NCBI GenBank assembly: GCA_902795785.1
Contig: CADBMK010000064.1
Coordinates: 1 to 12,440 of the forward strand
Source: an uncultured Bacteroidia bacterium
Lineage (GTDB): Bacteria; Bacteroidota; Bacteroidia; Bacteroidales; UBA932
Length of the DNA stretch: 12,440 nt
Direction of reading: 5' to 3'
Positions 6,986 through 12,440 of the stretch are shown here, piece after piece. The notes beneath the pieces are model-generated. The model did not search any database and was not told the origin of the DNA. It was given only the letters and a program-made list of their open reading frames with translations. The position numbers and the translations under genes are program-made. The first letter of the stretch is position 1. Every line of letters starts with the position of its first letter.

Positions 6986-6998
6986 TTCTATACGTTTA
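6969..6998 (+). promoter_or_regulatory. Candidate promoter for the antiporter gene
   Basis: TTG (6969-6971), 19 bases, then TACGTTTA (6991-6998), one base off consensus. It would start near 7004 and overlaps the 5' end of the divergent HAD gene. TATATTTG at 7024-7031 is an alternative -7 element but lacks a matching -33. Confidence 0.3.
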
Positions 6999-7003
6999 CA
7001 GGG

Positions 7004-7011
7004 CAAATGTA
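7004..7011 (-). promoter_or_regulatory. -7 element of the HAD phosphatase gene
   Basis: TACATTTG on the minus strand matches TAnnTTTG exactly. The -33 region is weak (CTTC at 7034-7031). The start would be near 6998, leaving a short leader of about 13 nt before the ATG at 6985. Confidence 0.45.
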
Positions 7012-7082
7012 GGTAAATTTCGATATATTTGAAGATATTTGAGAAAAAAAGCGTTACCGGTCACTCATTCCTGGATTTACTT

Positions 7083-8474
7083 ATGGACAGAACACTTGAA
7101 AAGAAATATAATTATTGGAGTTGGAGAACTATCATATCACTGATGATAACCTACTCGCTCTACTATTTCGTAAGAAAGAATTTCAGCGTTGCAATGCCTG
7201 CCATCGAGGCAGAACTCGGCATCACCAAGGCACAGCTCGGTATCTTCCTCACATTGAACGGAGTAATCTACGGCCTCTCCCGATTTGTCAACGGAATCCT
7301 GGCCGACCGTTTCAGCAAAAAACTCATCATGATCCTGGGCCTTGGGCTCTCAGCGTTGGTCAACCTCTTCATCTGCTTCAGCCCAAAGCTGAACGGAATA
7401 ATGAACCTTCTAAACGATGAAGGCAAAGCCACGCTCGGACTGGTTTACCTCATCGGAGGCCTCTGGGTTATAAACGGCTACCTCCAGGGAATGGGCGTTC
7501 CTCCCTGCCTCAGCCTTCTGGCAAACTGGATACGTCCTTCGCAGCTAGCAACAAGGCAGTCCGTCTGGAATGCATCCCACTCCCTCGGAGCAGGATTCGT
7601 GGCAGTTCTTTGCGGATGGCTCCTAAGCAAATACGGTTATTCAGCCTGGAACCTCTGCTTCGCCATCCCGGCAATCATAGCCATAGCCGGAATTCCGGTA
7701 ATCATCTTCGGCATCAAGGACAAACCGGCCCAGGTGGGACTCCCGCCTGTGGAGAAGATAGACGAGATGGAAAGAGGCGGACAGCAGGTTGAGGAAGTTG
7801 GGGACGAGAAATCCGACGACATCACCACCGCCCAGTACAAGAAAGTTCTCAGCAGGATGGTCTTCAGAAATCCTTACATCTGGATTCTTGCGGGAGCCAA
7901 CTTCTGTGTATATGTAATAAGGTTCACCATCCTGGACTGGGGTTCATCATTCCTCACCCAGTATAAGGGAATGGACATCTCCCAGGCCGCATCCATAGTG
8001 GCCACGTCGGAACTTATAGGCGGAATCCTCGGAATGCTTCTGGCAGGCTGGGCAACTGACCATCTCTTCAAGAACAGAGCCCACTGGACCTGCCTCTTCT
8101 GCACCCTTGGCGCCACAATCTCCTTCCTGGTGTTCTGGAAGACACAGAGCCTTGGAGCAAGCGTATTCTTCCTGGTGCTTTCGGCCTTCTTCATCTACGG
8201 ACCCCAGGCCCTTCTCGGAGCCTGCGCATCCCTTCAGGCCACAAAGCGCGCAGCTGCAACCGCAAACGGAATCCTCGGTATCGTAGGCTACTTAAGTCCT
8301 ATCGTCTCAGGTGCGGTATTTGGAGTCCTCGCAGACAGGAGTTGGGACCTTGTGTTCCTCGTTTCGGTCATCTTCGGAACAATCGGCTGCGTAATCATCG
8401 CAATAATGTGGAGCGCTCCGGCCAACGGATACGCCAAACTTGAAAAAGTCCTCAAAGAGAATACAGAAGCATAA
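7083..8474 (+). CDS. MFS organophosphate:phosphate antiporter (UhpC/GlpT family)
   Basis: An inner-membrane transporter of the OPA branch of the major facilitator superfamily. Relatives exchange phosphate for glycerol-3-phosphate or hexose phosphates, or sense them (UhpC). The ATG at 7083 gives 463 aa; a TTG at 7029 would add 18 residues and cannot be excluded, because UhpC has a similarly long N-terminus. About 12 hydrophobic segments are visible, split by a hydrophilic loop (about 215-255). The two arginines that bind the substrate phosphate in GlpT/UhpT have clear counterparts: R31 in YFVRKNFSVAMP and R280 in VYVIRFTILDWG. LADRFSKK (about 73-80) is the MFS loop 2-3 motif, and FIYGPQALLG matches the UhpC-type C-terminal half. 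The exact substrate is unknown. A hairpin terminator follows the stop. Confidence 0.88.
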   Translation: MDRTLEKKYNYWSWRTIISLMITYSLYYFVRKNFSVAMPAIEAELGITKAQLGIFLTLNGVIYGLSRFVNGILADRFSKKLIMILGLGLSALVNLFICFSPKLNGIMNLLNDEGKATLGLVYLIGGLWVINGYLQGMGVPPCLSLLANWIRPSQLATRQSVWNASHSLGAGFVAVLCGWLLSKYGYSAWNLCFAIPAIIAIAGIPVIIFGIKDKPAQVGLPPVEKIDEMERGGQQVEEVGDEKSDDITTAQYKKVLSRMVFRNPYIWILAGANFCVYVIRFTILDWGSSFLTQYKGMDISQAASIVATSELIGGILGMLLAGWATDHLFKNRAHWTCLFCTLGATISFLVFWKTQSLGASVFFLVLSAFFIYGPQALLGACASLQATKRAAATANGILGIVGYLSPIVSGAVFGVLADRSWDLVFLVSVIFGTIGCVIIAIMWSAPANGYAKLEKVLKENTEA

Positions 8475-8485
8475 AGCGTGGTAAT

Positions 8486-8523
8486 GGCGGCGGAATTGAA
8501 GAATCCGTCGCTGTTTGTTTTTT
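8486..8523 (+). terminator. Rho-independent terminator after the antiporter gene
   Basis: GCGGCGGA (8487-8494) pairs with TCCGTCGC (8504-8511) with one G-T, and a further G-T extends it by one. The loop is 9 nt. TGTTTGTTTTTT follows at once. This separates the antiporter gene from radC. Confidence 0.65.
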
Positions 8524-8542
8524 ATTGGACCCATATTTGGGC

Positions 8543-9226
8543 ATGAAGATAAAAGACACGCTATTGTGCGAGCAACCTCGCGAGAAAATGGCTTCGCTGG
8601 GAGCAGGAAGCCTGAGCAATGCCGAACTGCTGGCAATCATACTTGGGAACGGAACCAGGGGAATTAATGTTGTGGAAGTCTGCCGGGGCATCCTTTCAAA
8701 CTCGGGTGGGAGTCTCTCGAGCCTGTCCGCAATGACAGGAGACAGCCTCAGTTCCGTCAAGGGAATAGGAAGGATTAAAGCGCAGAAGATTGCCGCCGCA
8801 TTTGAACTGGGAAGAAGGTTCTGTGCGGAAATAGGCCCGGCCCCTCTGACAATAAACGGCCCGCGCTCCATCTATGACCTTATGATGCCCCTTCTCAAGG
8901 GCCTGGACAAGGAGGAATTCTGGAGCGTATTCCTAAACGCACGCAACAGGGTAATCCAAAAGGAGAAGATGAGCGTAGGAGGGACAAACTCCACCGTGAT
9001 TGACGTAAAGATTCTTACAAGAAGGGCTCTTGAAACCAAGGCCAGTTCAGTTGTGATGGTCCACAACCATCCTTCCGGAGACCCTTGGCCCAGTCCGGCA
9101 GACGCAAAGGAAACCGCCGCGGTCCATAAAGCCCTGAAAACCTTTGAAATAGACCTTCTGGACCACGTGATTGTAGGCCATGGCAGGTATTACAGTTTTG
9201 CCGAGGAAAAATCTTTCGCGGAATAA
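8543..9226 (+). CDS. radC: RadC family JAB-domain protein
   Basis: A protein of the RadC (DUF2466/UPF0758) family, 227 aa from the ATG at 8543; an in-frame TTG at 8525 would add six residues. The N-terminal helical region (1-60) has REKMASLGAGSLSNAELLAIIL, a family hallmark. A helix-hairpin-helix lies at about 70-85 (SSVKGIGRIKAQKI). The C-terminal JAB/MPN domain (about 105-225) carries the metal-binding signature HNHPSGDPWPSPAD, with ligands H174, H176 and D187. The family was once linked to DNA repair, but that role is doubtful in E. coli and the true function is unsettled; the JAB fold suggests a metallohydrolase. It lies between two candidate promoter regions and behind a terminator, so it is probably transcribed alone. 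Its own promoter is unclear (CATATTTG at 8532-8539 is one base off). Confidence 0.93.
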   Translation: MKIKDTLLCEQPREKMASLGAGSLSNAELLAIILGNGTRGINVVEVCRGILSNSGGSLSSLSAMTGDSLSSVKGIGRIKAQKIAAAFELGRRFCAEIGPAPLTINGPRSIYDLMMPLLKGLDKEEFWSVFLNARNRVIQKEKMSVGGTNSTVIDVKILTRRALETKASSVVMVHNHPSGDPWPSPADAKETAAVHKALKTFEIDLLDHVIVGHGRYYSFAEEKSFAE

Positions 9227-9230
9227 TATT

Positions 9231-9262
9231 TTTGCTAAAACCTAAAGATATGACTACATTTG
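9231..9262 (+). promoter_or_regulatory. upp promoter
   Basis: TTTG (9231-9234), 20 bases, then TACATTTG (9255-9262). This is an excellent match to the Bacteroidetes consensus. The start would be near 9268, leaving a leader of about 23 nt. Confidence 0.62.
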
Positions 9263-9263
9263 T

Positions 9264-9286
9264 TTTTCGAATAACCAATTCGAAAA
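9264..9286 (+). promoter_or_regulatory. Perfect 9-bp inverted repeat in the upp leader
   Basis: TTTTCGAAT (9264-9272) and ATTCGAAAA (9278-9286) flank a 5-nt loop. The repeat begins next to the -7 element, covers the expected transcription start and ends 4 bases before the upp ATG. It may be an operator or a small 5' hairpin affecting translation or mRNA stability. Confidence 0.45.
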
Positions 9287-9290
9287 TCTT

Positions 9291-9941
9291 ATGAAAGTCA
9301 TCAACCTCGGCGAAGGAGACTCAATTCTCAACACCTACATTGCGCAGATGCGCGACAAAACTGTCCAGAAAGACAGCATGCGCTTCAGGACAAATCTTGA
9401 ACGTGTAGGTCACATCTTTGGATACGAAATCAGCAAGCAGCTCAGCTACAGCAAGAAGGACGTTGTAACTCCTCTCGGCACTGCCGTAATGTCAACCTAT
9501 GACACAAAAGTTGTTCTCGCAACGATCCTCCGCGCAGGACTCCCTCTCTATAAGGGACTTCTCGACTGCTTCGACAACGCAGAGAACTGCTTCGTGGCAG
9601 CTTACAGGAAATATGACAAAGAGGGTGACTTCCATATCAATACGGAATACATCACCTGCCCTGACCTTACAGGCAAGACCCTTATCCTTGCAGACACAAT
9701 GCTTGCAACCGGTTCTTCAATAGAAGTTGCATTCAACAAGATCCTGGAAGACAGCAAGCCAGAGTACATTCATCTGGTCTGCCCTATCGCAAGCATCTAC
9801 GCAATCGAATATCTTCAGAAGCATCTTCCTGCAAACACTACACTCTGGACTGCCGCTGTAGATGAAGAGCTGACAAGCCACTCATACATCGTTCCGGGAC
9901 TGGGCGATGCAGGTGATCTTTGCTTTGGAGAAAAACTTTAG
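9291..9941 (+). CDS. upp: Uracil phosphoribosyltransferase
   Basis: A cytoplasmic salvage enzyme that makes UMP and pyrophosphate from uracil and PRPP. The protein has 216 aa, close to the usual 208-215. The type I PRTase PRPP loop is clear: LILADTMLATGSS, with D135 and T136 then ATGSS at 139-143. The C-terminal uracil-binding stretch YIVPGLGDAGDLCFG (199-213) is characteristic of Upp. LRAGLPLYKGL (about 80-90) is the conserved RAG(L) region that contacts PRPP. The ATG at 9291 follows a strong promoter and a small palindrome. The stop TAG interlocks with the stop TAA of the convergent rpoN gene, sharing 4 bp. Confidence 0.94.
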   Translation: MKVINLGEGDSILNTYIAQMRDKTVQKDSMRFRTNLERVGHIFGYEISKQLSYSKKDVVTPLGTAVMSTYDTKVVLATILRAGLPLYKGLLDCFDNAENCFVAAYRKYDKEGDFHINTEYITCPDLTGKTLILADTMLATGSSIEVAFNKILEDSKPEYIHLVCPIASIYAIEYLQKHLPANTTLWTAAVDEELTSHSYIVPGLGDAGDLCFGEKL

Positions 9942-11353
9942 AGTTCCTTGCGAAGTCTCGCTTTAGGGATGCCAAGCTGATCGCGATACTTTGCAATCGT
10001 ACGGCGTGCCACCTTATATCCGAGAGCGACCATCTTGTCAACAAGCTGGTCGTCGGTAAGAGGTTTTCTCTTATCCTCCTCGTCCACGCTTTTCTGGAGG
10101 GCCTTCTTGAGTTCACGTGTTGAGACCTCATCTCCCTCCTGGTTTTCAAGACCTTCTGAAAAGAAATACTTTAACGGATATATTCCGAAATGAGTTTCGA
10201 TATATTTACTGTTCACGACACGTGAAATGGTAGATATGTCGAAACCTGTTTTTTCAGCAATATCCTTCAGGACCATAGGACGCAGGTGCGACTCGTCTCC
10301 ATCAAGGAAATAATCGTGCTGATAGTCAAGGATGGCCTGCATCGTGCTTTCAAGGGTGTTGTAACGCTGCTTGAGAGCCTCGACAAACCATTTGGCGGAA
10401 TCCATCTTCTGCTTGACGAAGGTGGCTGCCTCCCTCAGAGACTTGTCCTTGGTAAGTTTAGCCTGGTCCACTATATCGGCATACTTACGGTTGATTCGCA
10501 GTTCCGGAATATTGAAACGCGGCATCGTAAGTTTGAGTTCTCCACCCTCCACAGTAAGCACGAAGTCAGGGACAACCTGCTGGGCCCTGTCGTTGTAGGA
10601 ATCGTCTATCTGACCGCCGGGAGACGGATTCAATTTAAGGATAGCCTTAATGACAGCCTTCATCTCGGTCTCGCTGAGGCCGGTCCTTGCCATTATCTTA
10701 TGGAAATGCTTGTTGGAAAACTCCTTGAAGTGATCCCTGATAACCCTGTAGGCGTTCACGACGGCATCAGTCTGCTTCCTGCGCTCCAACTGGAGAAGAA
10801 GGCACTCCCTGAGATCCCTGGCACCGACTCCTGCAGGATCGAAATCCTGGATTACGTTTTCAAGCAGGTCGGTCACTTCCTCCTCCGTGGTCTCTATTCC
10901 CGCGCGGAAAGCGATGTCATCCACGAGGCTGTCAATACCGCGGCGCAGATAGCCGTCGTCATCCAGACTGCCGATAATGAATGCGGCCACATCGTACTCG
11001 TGCCTTGAAAGGCGACGAAAACCAAGCTGCTCCATAAGAGTCTGGGTAAAACTCTCCTTAACTGAAAAAGTATTGTAAACGGGAGTCTCATCCTTGCCGT
11101 GATTATTCACGCGAAGGTTGTAAGACGGAATGGGATCGTCCGGGTTCAGTTCATCGATTGAAATATCCTTCGGTTCATCCGGGTCATCCGACTCCTTTTC
11201 CTGAGGCGTATCGTCAAGGACAGGGTTTTCCTCAAGTTCAGTCTTCACCCTCTGCTCCAATTCCTGGATTGGAAGCTCTATGAGCTTTATCGTCTGGATC
11301 TGGAGAGGTGAAAGTTTCTGAGTCTGCTTGAGTTCAAGTCCCTGCTTGAGCAT
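9938..11353 (-). CDS. rpoN: RNA polymerase sigma-54 factor
   Basis: The alternative sigma factor that directs RNA polymerase to -24/-12 promoters and needs ATPase activators. The protein has 471 aa, nearly the length of E. coli RpoN. Region I is Gln/Leu-rich (1-45: LELKQTQKLSPLQIQTIKLI shows the pattern). An acidic, low-complexity region II follows (about 46-100). The core-binding region III begins about 110, with SLDDDGYL and FDPAGVGARDL. A helix-turn-helix lies at about 368-385 (TGFDISTISRVV), and the RpoN box ARRTIAKYRDQLGIP (449-463) binds the -24 element. It starts 3 bp after the SPOR gene ends, so it is the third gene of a minus-strand operon. No sigma-54 activator gene is in the window. 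Confidence 0.96.
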   Translation of the reverse strand: MLKQGLELKQTQKLSPLQIQTIKLIELPIQELEQRVKTELEENPVLDDTPQEKESDDPDEPKDISIDELNPDDPIPSYNLRVNNHGKDETPVYNTFSVKESFTQTLMEQLGFRRLSRHEYDVAAFIIGSLDDDGYLRRGIDSLVDDIAFRAGIETTEEEVTDLLENVIQDFDPAGVGARDLRECLLLQLERRKQTDAVVNAYRVIRDHFKEFSNKHFHKIMARTGLSETEMKAVIKAILKLNPSPGGQIDDSYNDRAQQVVPDFVLTVEGGELKLTMPRFNIPELRINRKYADIVDQAKLTKDKSLREAATFVKQKMDSAKWFVEALKQRYNTLESTMQAILDYQHDYFLDGDESHLRPMVLKDIAEKTGFDISTISRVVNSKYIETHFGIYPLKYFFSEGLENQEGDEVSTRELKKALQKSVDEEDKRKPLTDDQLVDKMVALGYKVARRTIAKYRDQLGIPKARLRKEL

Positions 11354-11356
11354 AAT

Positions 11357-11842
11357 CTAATACACCTTTGGATAATTAATCTTCGTTTCCACAACGAAGG
11401 CTGACGGATATTCTCCGATAATAAGGTTGAGGAAACGGGTAACCTCCGACTTGTCACGGAAATCACCAACATAAACCCTGAATTCAGGATTAGCATAGAA
11501 CCGGTAAACACCGACTTCCGGGAACCTGGATTTGAACCTTTCCACCACTGCCTCGGACTCGGCGCGGGCAGTCTGTCTGCTCTCGGAGAAGATGCTGATC
11601 CTGTAGCCCTTGATGGCTCTTGAAGAATTGGATGACCTCCAGTTCATCATGCCGGAGAGGATGCTTCCGCTCTGACGCACATTAACCAGAGAAAAGATGT
11701 TCTTTCCGACAAGGGTGGTATCCTTGTCCGGAATGATCCTTACTGAAAGCGTATCCTCGAGTTCATAAACGTCCGGAGGTGTCTGCGCAAAGGCGCAGAC
11801 GGACAAAGCCAATGATATGATAATGATTGCCGCCTTTTTCAT
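11357..11842 (-). CDS. Exported SPOR-domain protein
   Basis: A 161-aa protein with a signal peptide (MKKAAIIIISLALSVCAFAQ, predicted cut after AFA or AQ) and no later membrane segment, so probably periplasmic. The C-terminal part (about 78-150, from GYRISIFSES through YRFYANPEFRVYVGDFRDKSEVTRFL) matches the SPOR fold, in which a conserved VxxGxF-like strand (VYVGDF here) follows the repeat. SPOR domains bind glycan strands lacking stem peptides and often sit at the division site. The middle part (20-75) is unassigned. Its ATG overlaps the TGA of the upstream lipoprotein gene (ATGA), and rpoN follows after 3 bp. Coupled translation is likely. Domain call is from motif pattern only. Confidence 0.82.
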   Translation of the reverse strand: MKKAAIIIISLALSVCAFAQTPPDVYELEDTLSVRIIPDKDTTLVGKNIFSLVNVRQSGSILSGMMNWRSSNSSRAIKGYRISIFSESRQTARAESEAVVERFKSRFPEVGVYRFYANPEFRVYVGDFRDKSEVTRFLNLIIGEYPSAFVVETKINYPKVY

Positions 11843-12321
11843 TTGTTAAATCCTCCCATTAGTTTTTCAAGCGGATAGTCCTTATAACTGACGTTTTTCC
11901 TTATACCCTTTGCCTTTACGCAGGCATTGATATCAACTGTATACTTCTTTGCATCGAACCTTGAAAGCGCCGACATAAGTCCGAGAAGGCTGGTACCCTT
12001 TCCAAGGGACAGTTTCACGGGAGTTTCATACGTCTGGCGGCTCTTCCTCTTTATCTTAAGAGGCCCTCCAGTCGCGGTAAGGAACTCAGACTTGTCGCCG
12101 GCAAACTTAATTACGGCCTCTAAACTCTCAATACTGAAGGATGTTGTGGGATTGTCTATTTCCAGGGCAAGGTCAAGATCGGCGGACCTCAGGCCGGAGG
12201 GATTAAATCCCTTCACCTCAAAATTGGTAAGTTTTATGTCTTTCGCCCTTTCGAGGGGGTTGCAAGCCTGGACAAAAACAAGGACCAGAACGGATGCAAC
12301 AATAAATAATAACTTTTTCAA
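11839..12321 (-). CDS. LEA type 2 family lipoprotein
   Basis: A 160-aa protein with a lipoprotein signal peptide: two lysines, a hydrophobic core, then a lipobox ending at C20 (FVQAC). The residues after Cys (NPLERAK) lack the acidic surface-export motif known from Bacteroidetes, so a periplasm-facing location is likelier. The body (about 30-140) fits the LEA-2 (water stress and hypersensitive response) beta-sandwich, with ADLDLALEIDNPTTSFSI as the diagnostic stretch (D-L-x-L-x-I-x-N-P). Molecular role is unknown. The start codon is TTG at 12321; no in-frame ATG or GTG would preserve the signal peptide, and a TATATTTG -7 element lies 23 bases upstream. It is the first gene of the operon with the SPOR gene and rpoN. 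Confidence 0.8.
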   Translation of the reverse strand: MKKLLFIVASVLVLVFVQACNPLERAKDIKLTNFEVKGFNPSGLRSADLDLALEIDNPTTSFSIESLEAVIKFAGDKSEFLTATGGPLKIKRKSRQTYETPVKLSLGKGTSLLGLMSALSRFDAKKYTVDINACVKAKGIRKNVSYKDYPLEKLMGGFNK

Positions 12322-12344
12322 CAGTTTTGGAATGTTTCTTGTAG

Positions 12345-12352
12345 CAAATATA
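12345..12352 (-). promoter_or_regulatory. -7 element of the lipoprotein-SPOR-rpoN operon
   Basis: TATATTTG on the minus strand is an exact TAnnTTTG match. TTTC (12376-12373) lies 20 bases upstream as a weak -33. The start would be near 12339, about 18 nt before the TTG start codon. Confidence 0.45.
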
Positions 12353-12381
12353 GAGAAAATTCTTCTTATCAGGAAAATCCC

Positions 12382-12389
12382 TATCTTTG
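12382..12389 (+). promoter_or_regulatory. -7 element for a gene beyond the right edge
   Basis: TATCTTTG matches TAnnTTTG exactly on the plus strand, followed by 51 bases with no clear start codon before the window ends. The -33 region is weak. It would drive a gene divergent from the lipoprotein operon. Confidence 0.4.
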
Positions 12390-12440
12390 CACGGAGTAAC
12401 TTAAAAGCAACAGACGTGCCAAATTCAAAGAAACTATATA

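Noticed and set aside
6986..7006. TTG start seven codons upstream of the HAD phosphatase ATG
   Set aside because: The codon lies inside the exact TACATTTG promoter element, so it would not be in the transcript.
9181..9202. Possible sigma-54 -24/-12 site (TGGCA ... TTTTGCC) at the end of radC
   Set aside because: The spacing between the GG and GC elements is 16 rather than the required 10 bases, and it lies within a coding region.
10286..11008. 240-codon open frame on the plus strand inside rpoN
   Set aside because: It is fully antisense to a well-supported sigma-54 gene and its translation shows no recognisable family; it is a frame shadow.

Overview
The window looks like chromosomal DNA of an uncultured Bacteroidales-type bacterium (phylum Bacteroidota). 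Direct support: several genes are preceded by the Bacteroidetes vegetative promoter pattern (TTTG or TTG, about 19-20 bases, TAnnTTTG). Start codons lack Shine-Dalgarno sequences, and the gene set (OadA/PycB-like carboxyltransferase, MetY, Lrp, OPA transporter, RadC, Upp, RpoN with SPOR and LEA-2 envelope genes) is typical of the group. Genus cannot be fixed from the sequence alone.

Layout. Bases 1-170 hold three near-identical 33-bp units at exactly 50-bp spacing, each with the same 7-bp inverted repeat. Bases about 171-1966 are an IS1182-type insertion sequence with one intact 488-aa transposase, bounded by a perfect 46-bp GC-rich inverted repeat. A strong hairpin terminator and a tRNA-His gene (minus strand) follow.

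From 2294 onward the region is ordinary, tightly packed core chromosome: a carboxyltransferase subunit related to oxaloacetate decarboxylase alpha/pyruvate carboxylase B (plus), O-acetylhomoserine sulfhydrylase (minus), a divergent Lrp/AsnC regulator (plus), a HAD-IIA phosphatase (minus), a divergent organophosphate antiporter of the UhpC/GlpT family (plus), radC (plus), upp (plus), and a minus-strand operon reading LEA-2 lipoprotein, SPOR-domain protein, rpoN.

Likely working relations. MetY makes homocysteine from O-acetylhomoserine and sulfide, and the divergently transcribed Lrp-family regulator is a candidate controller. The HAD phosphatase and the phosphate-ester antiporter share a very short divergent intergenic region and may handle the same phosphorylated solute. 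The LEA-2, SPOR and rpoN genes overlap or nearly touch, so they are probably one translationally coupled transcript.

I found no convincing new defence system or other undescribed multi-gene system. The most unusual items are the 50-bp-periodic dyad array, the exceptionally long GC-rich inverted repeat around the IS, the carboxyltransferase whose C-terminal biotinyl-like domain lacks the biotin-accepting lysine, and two convergent gene pairs whose stop codons interlock in the same 4 bp.
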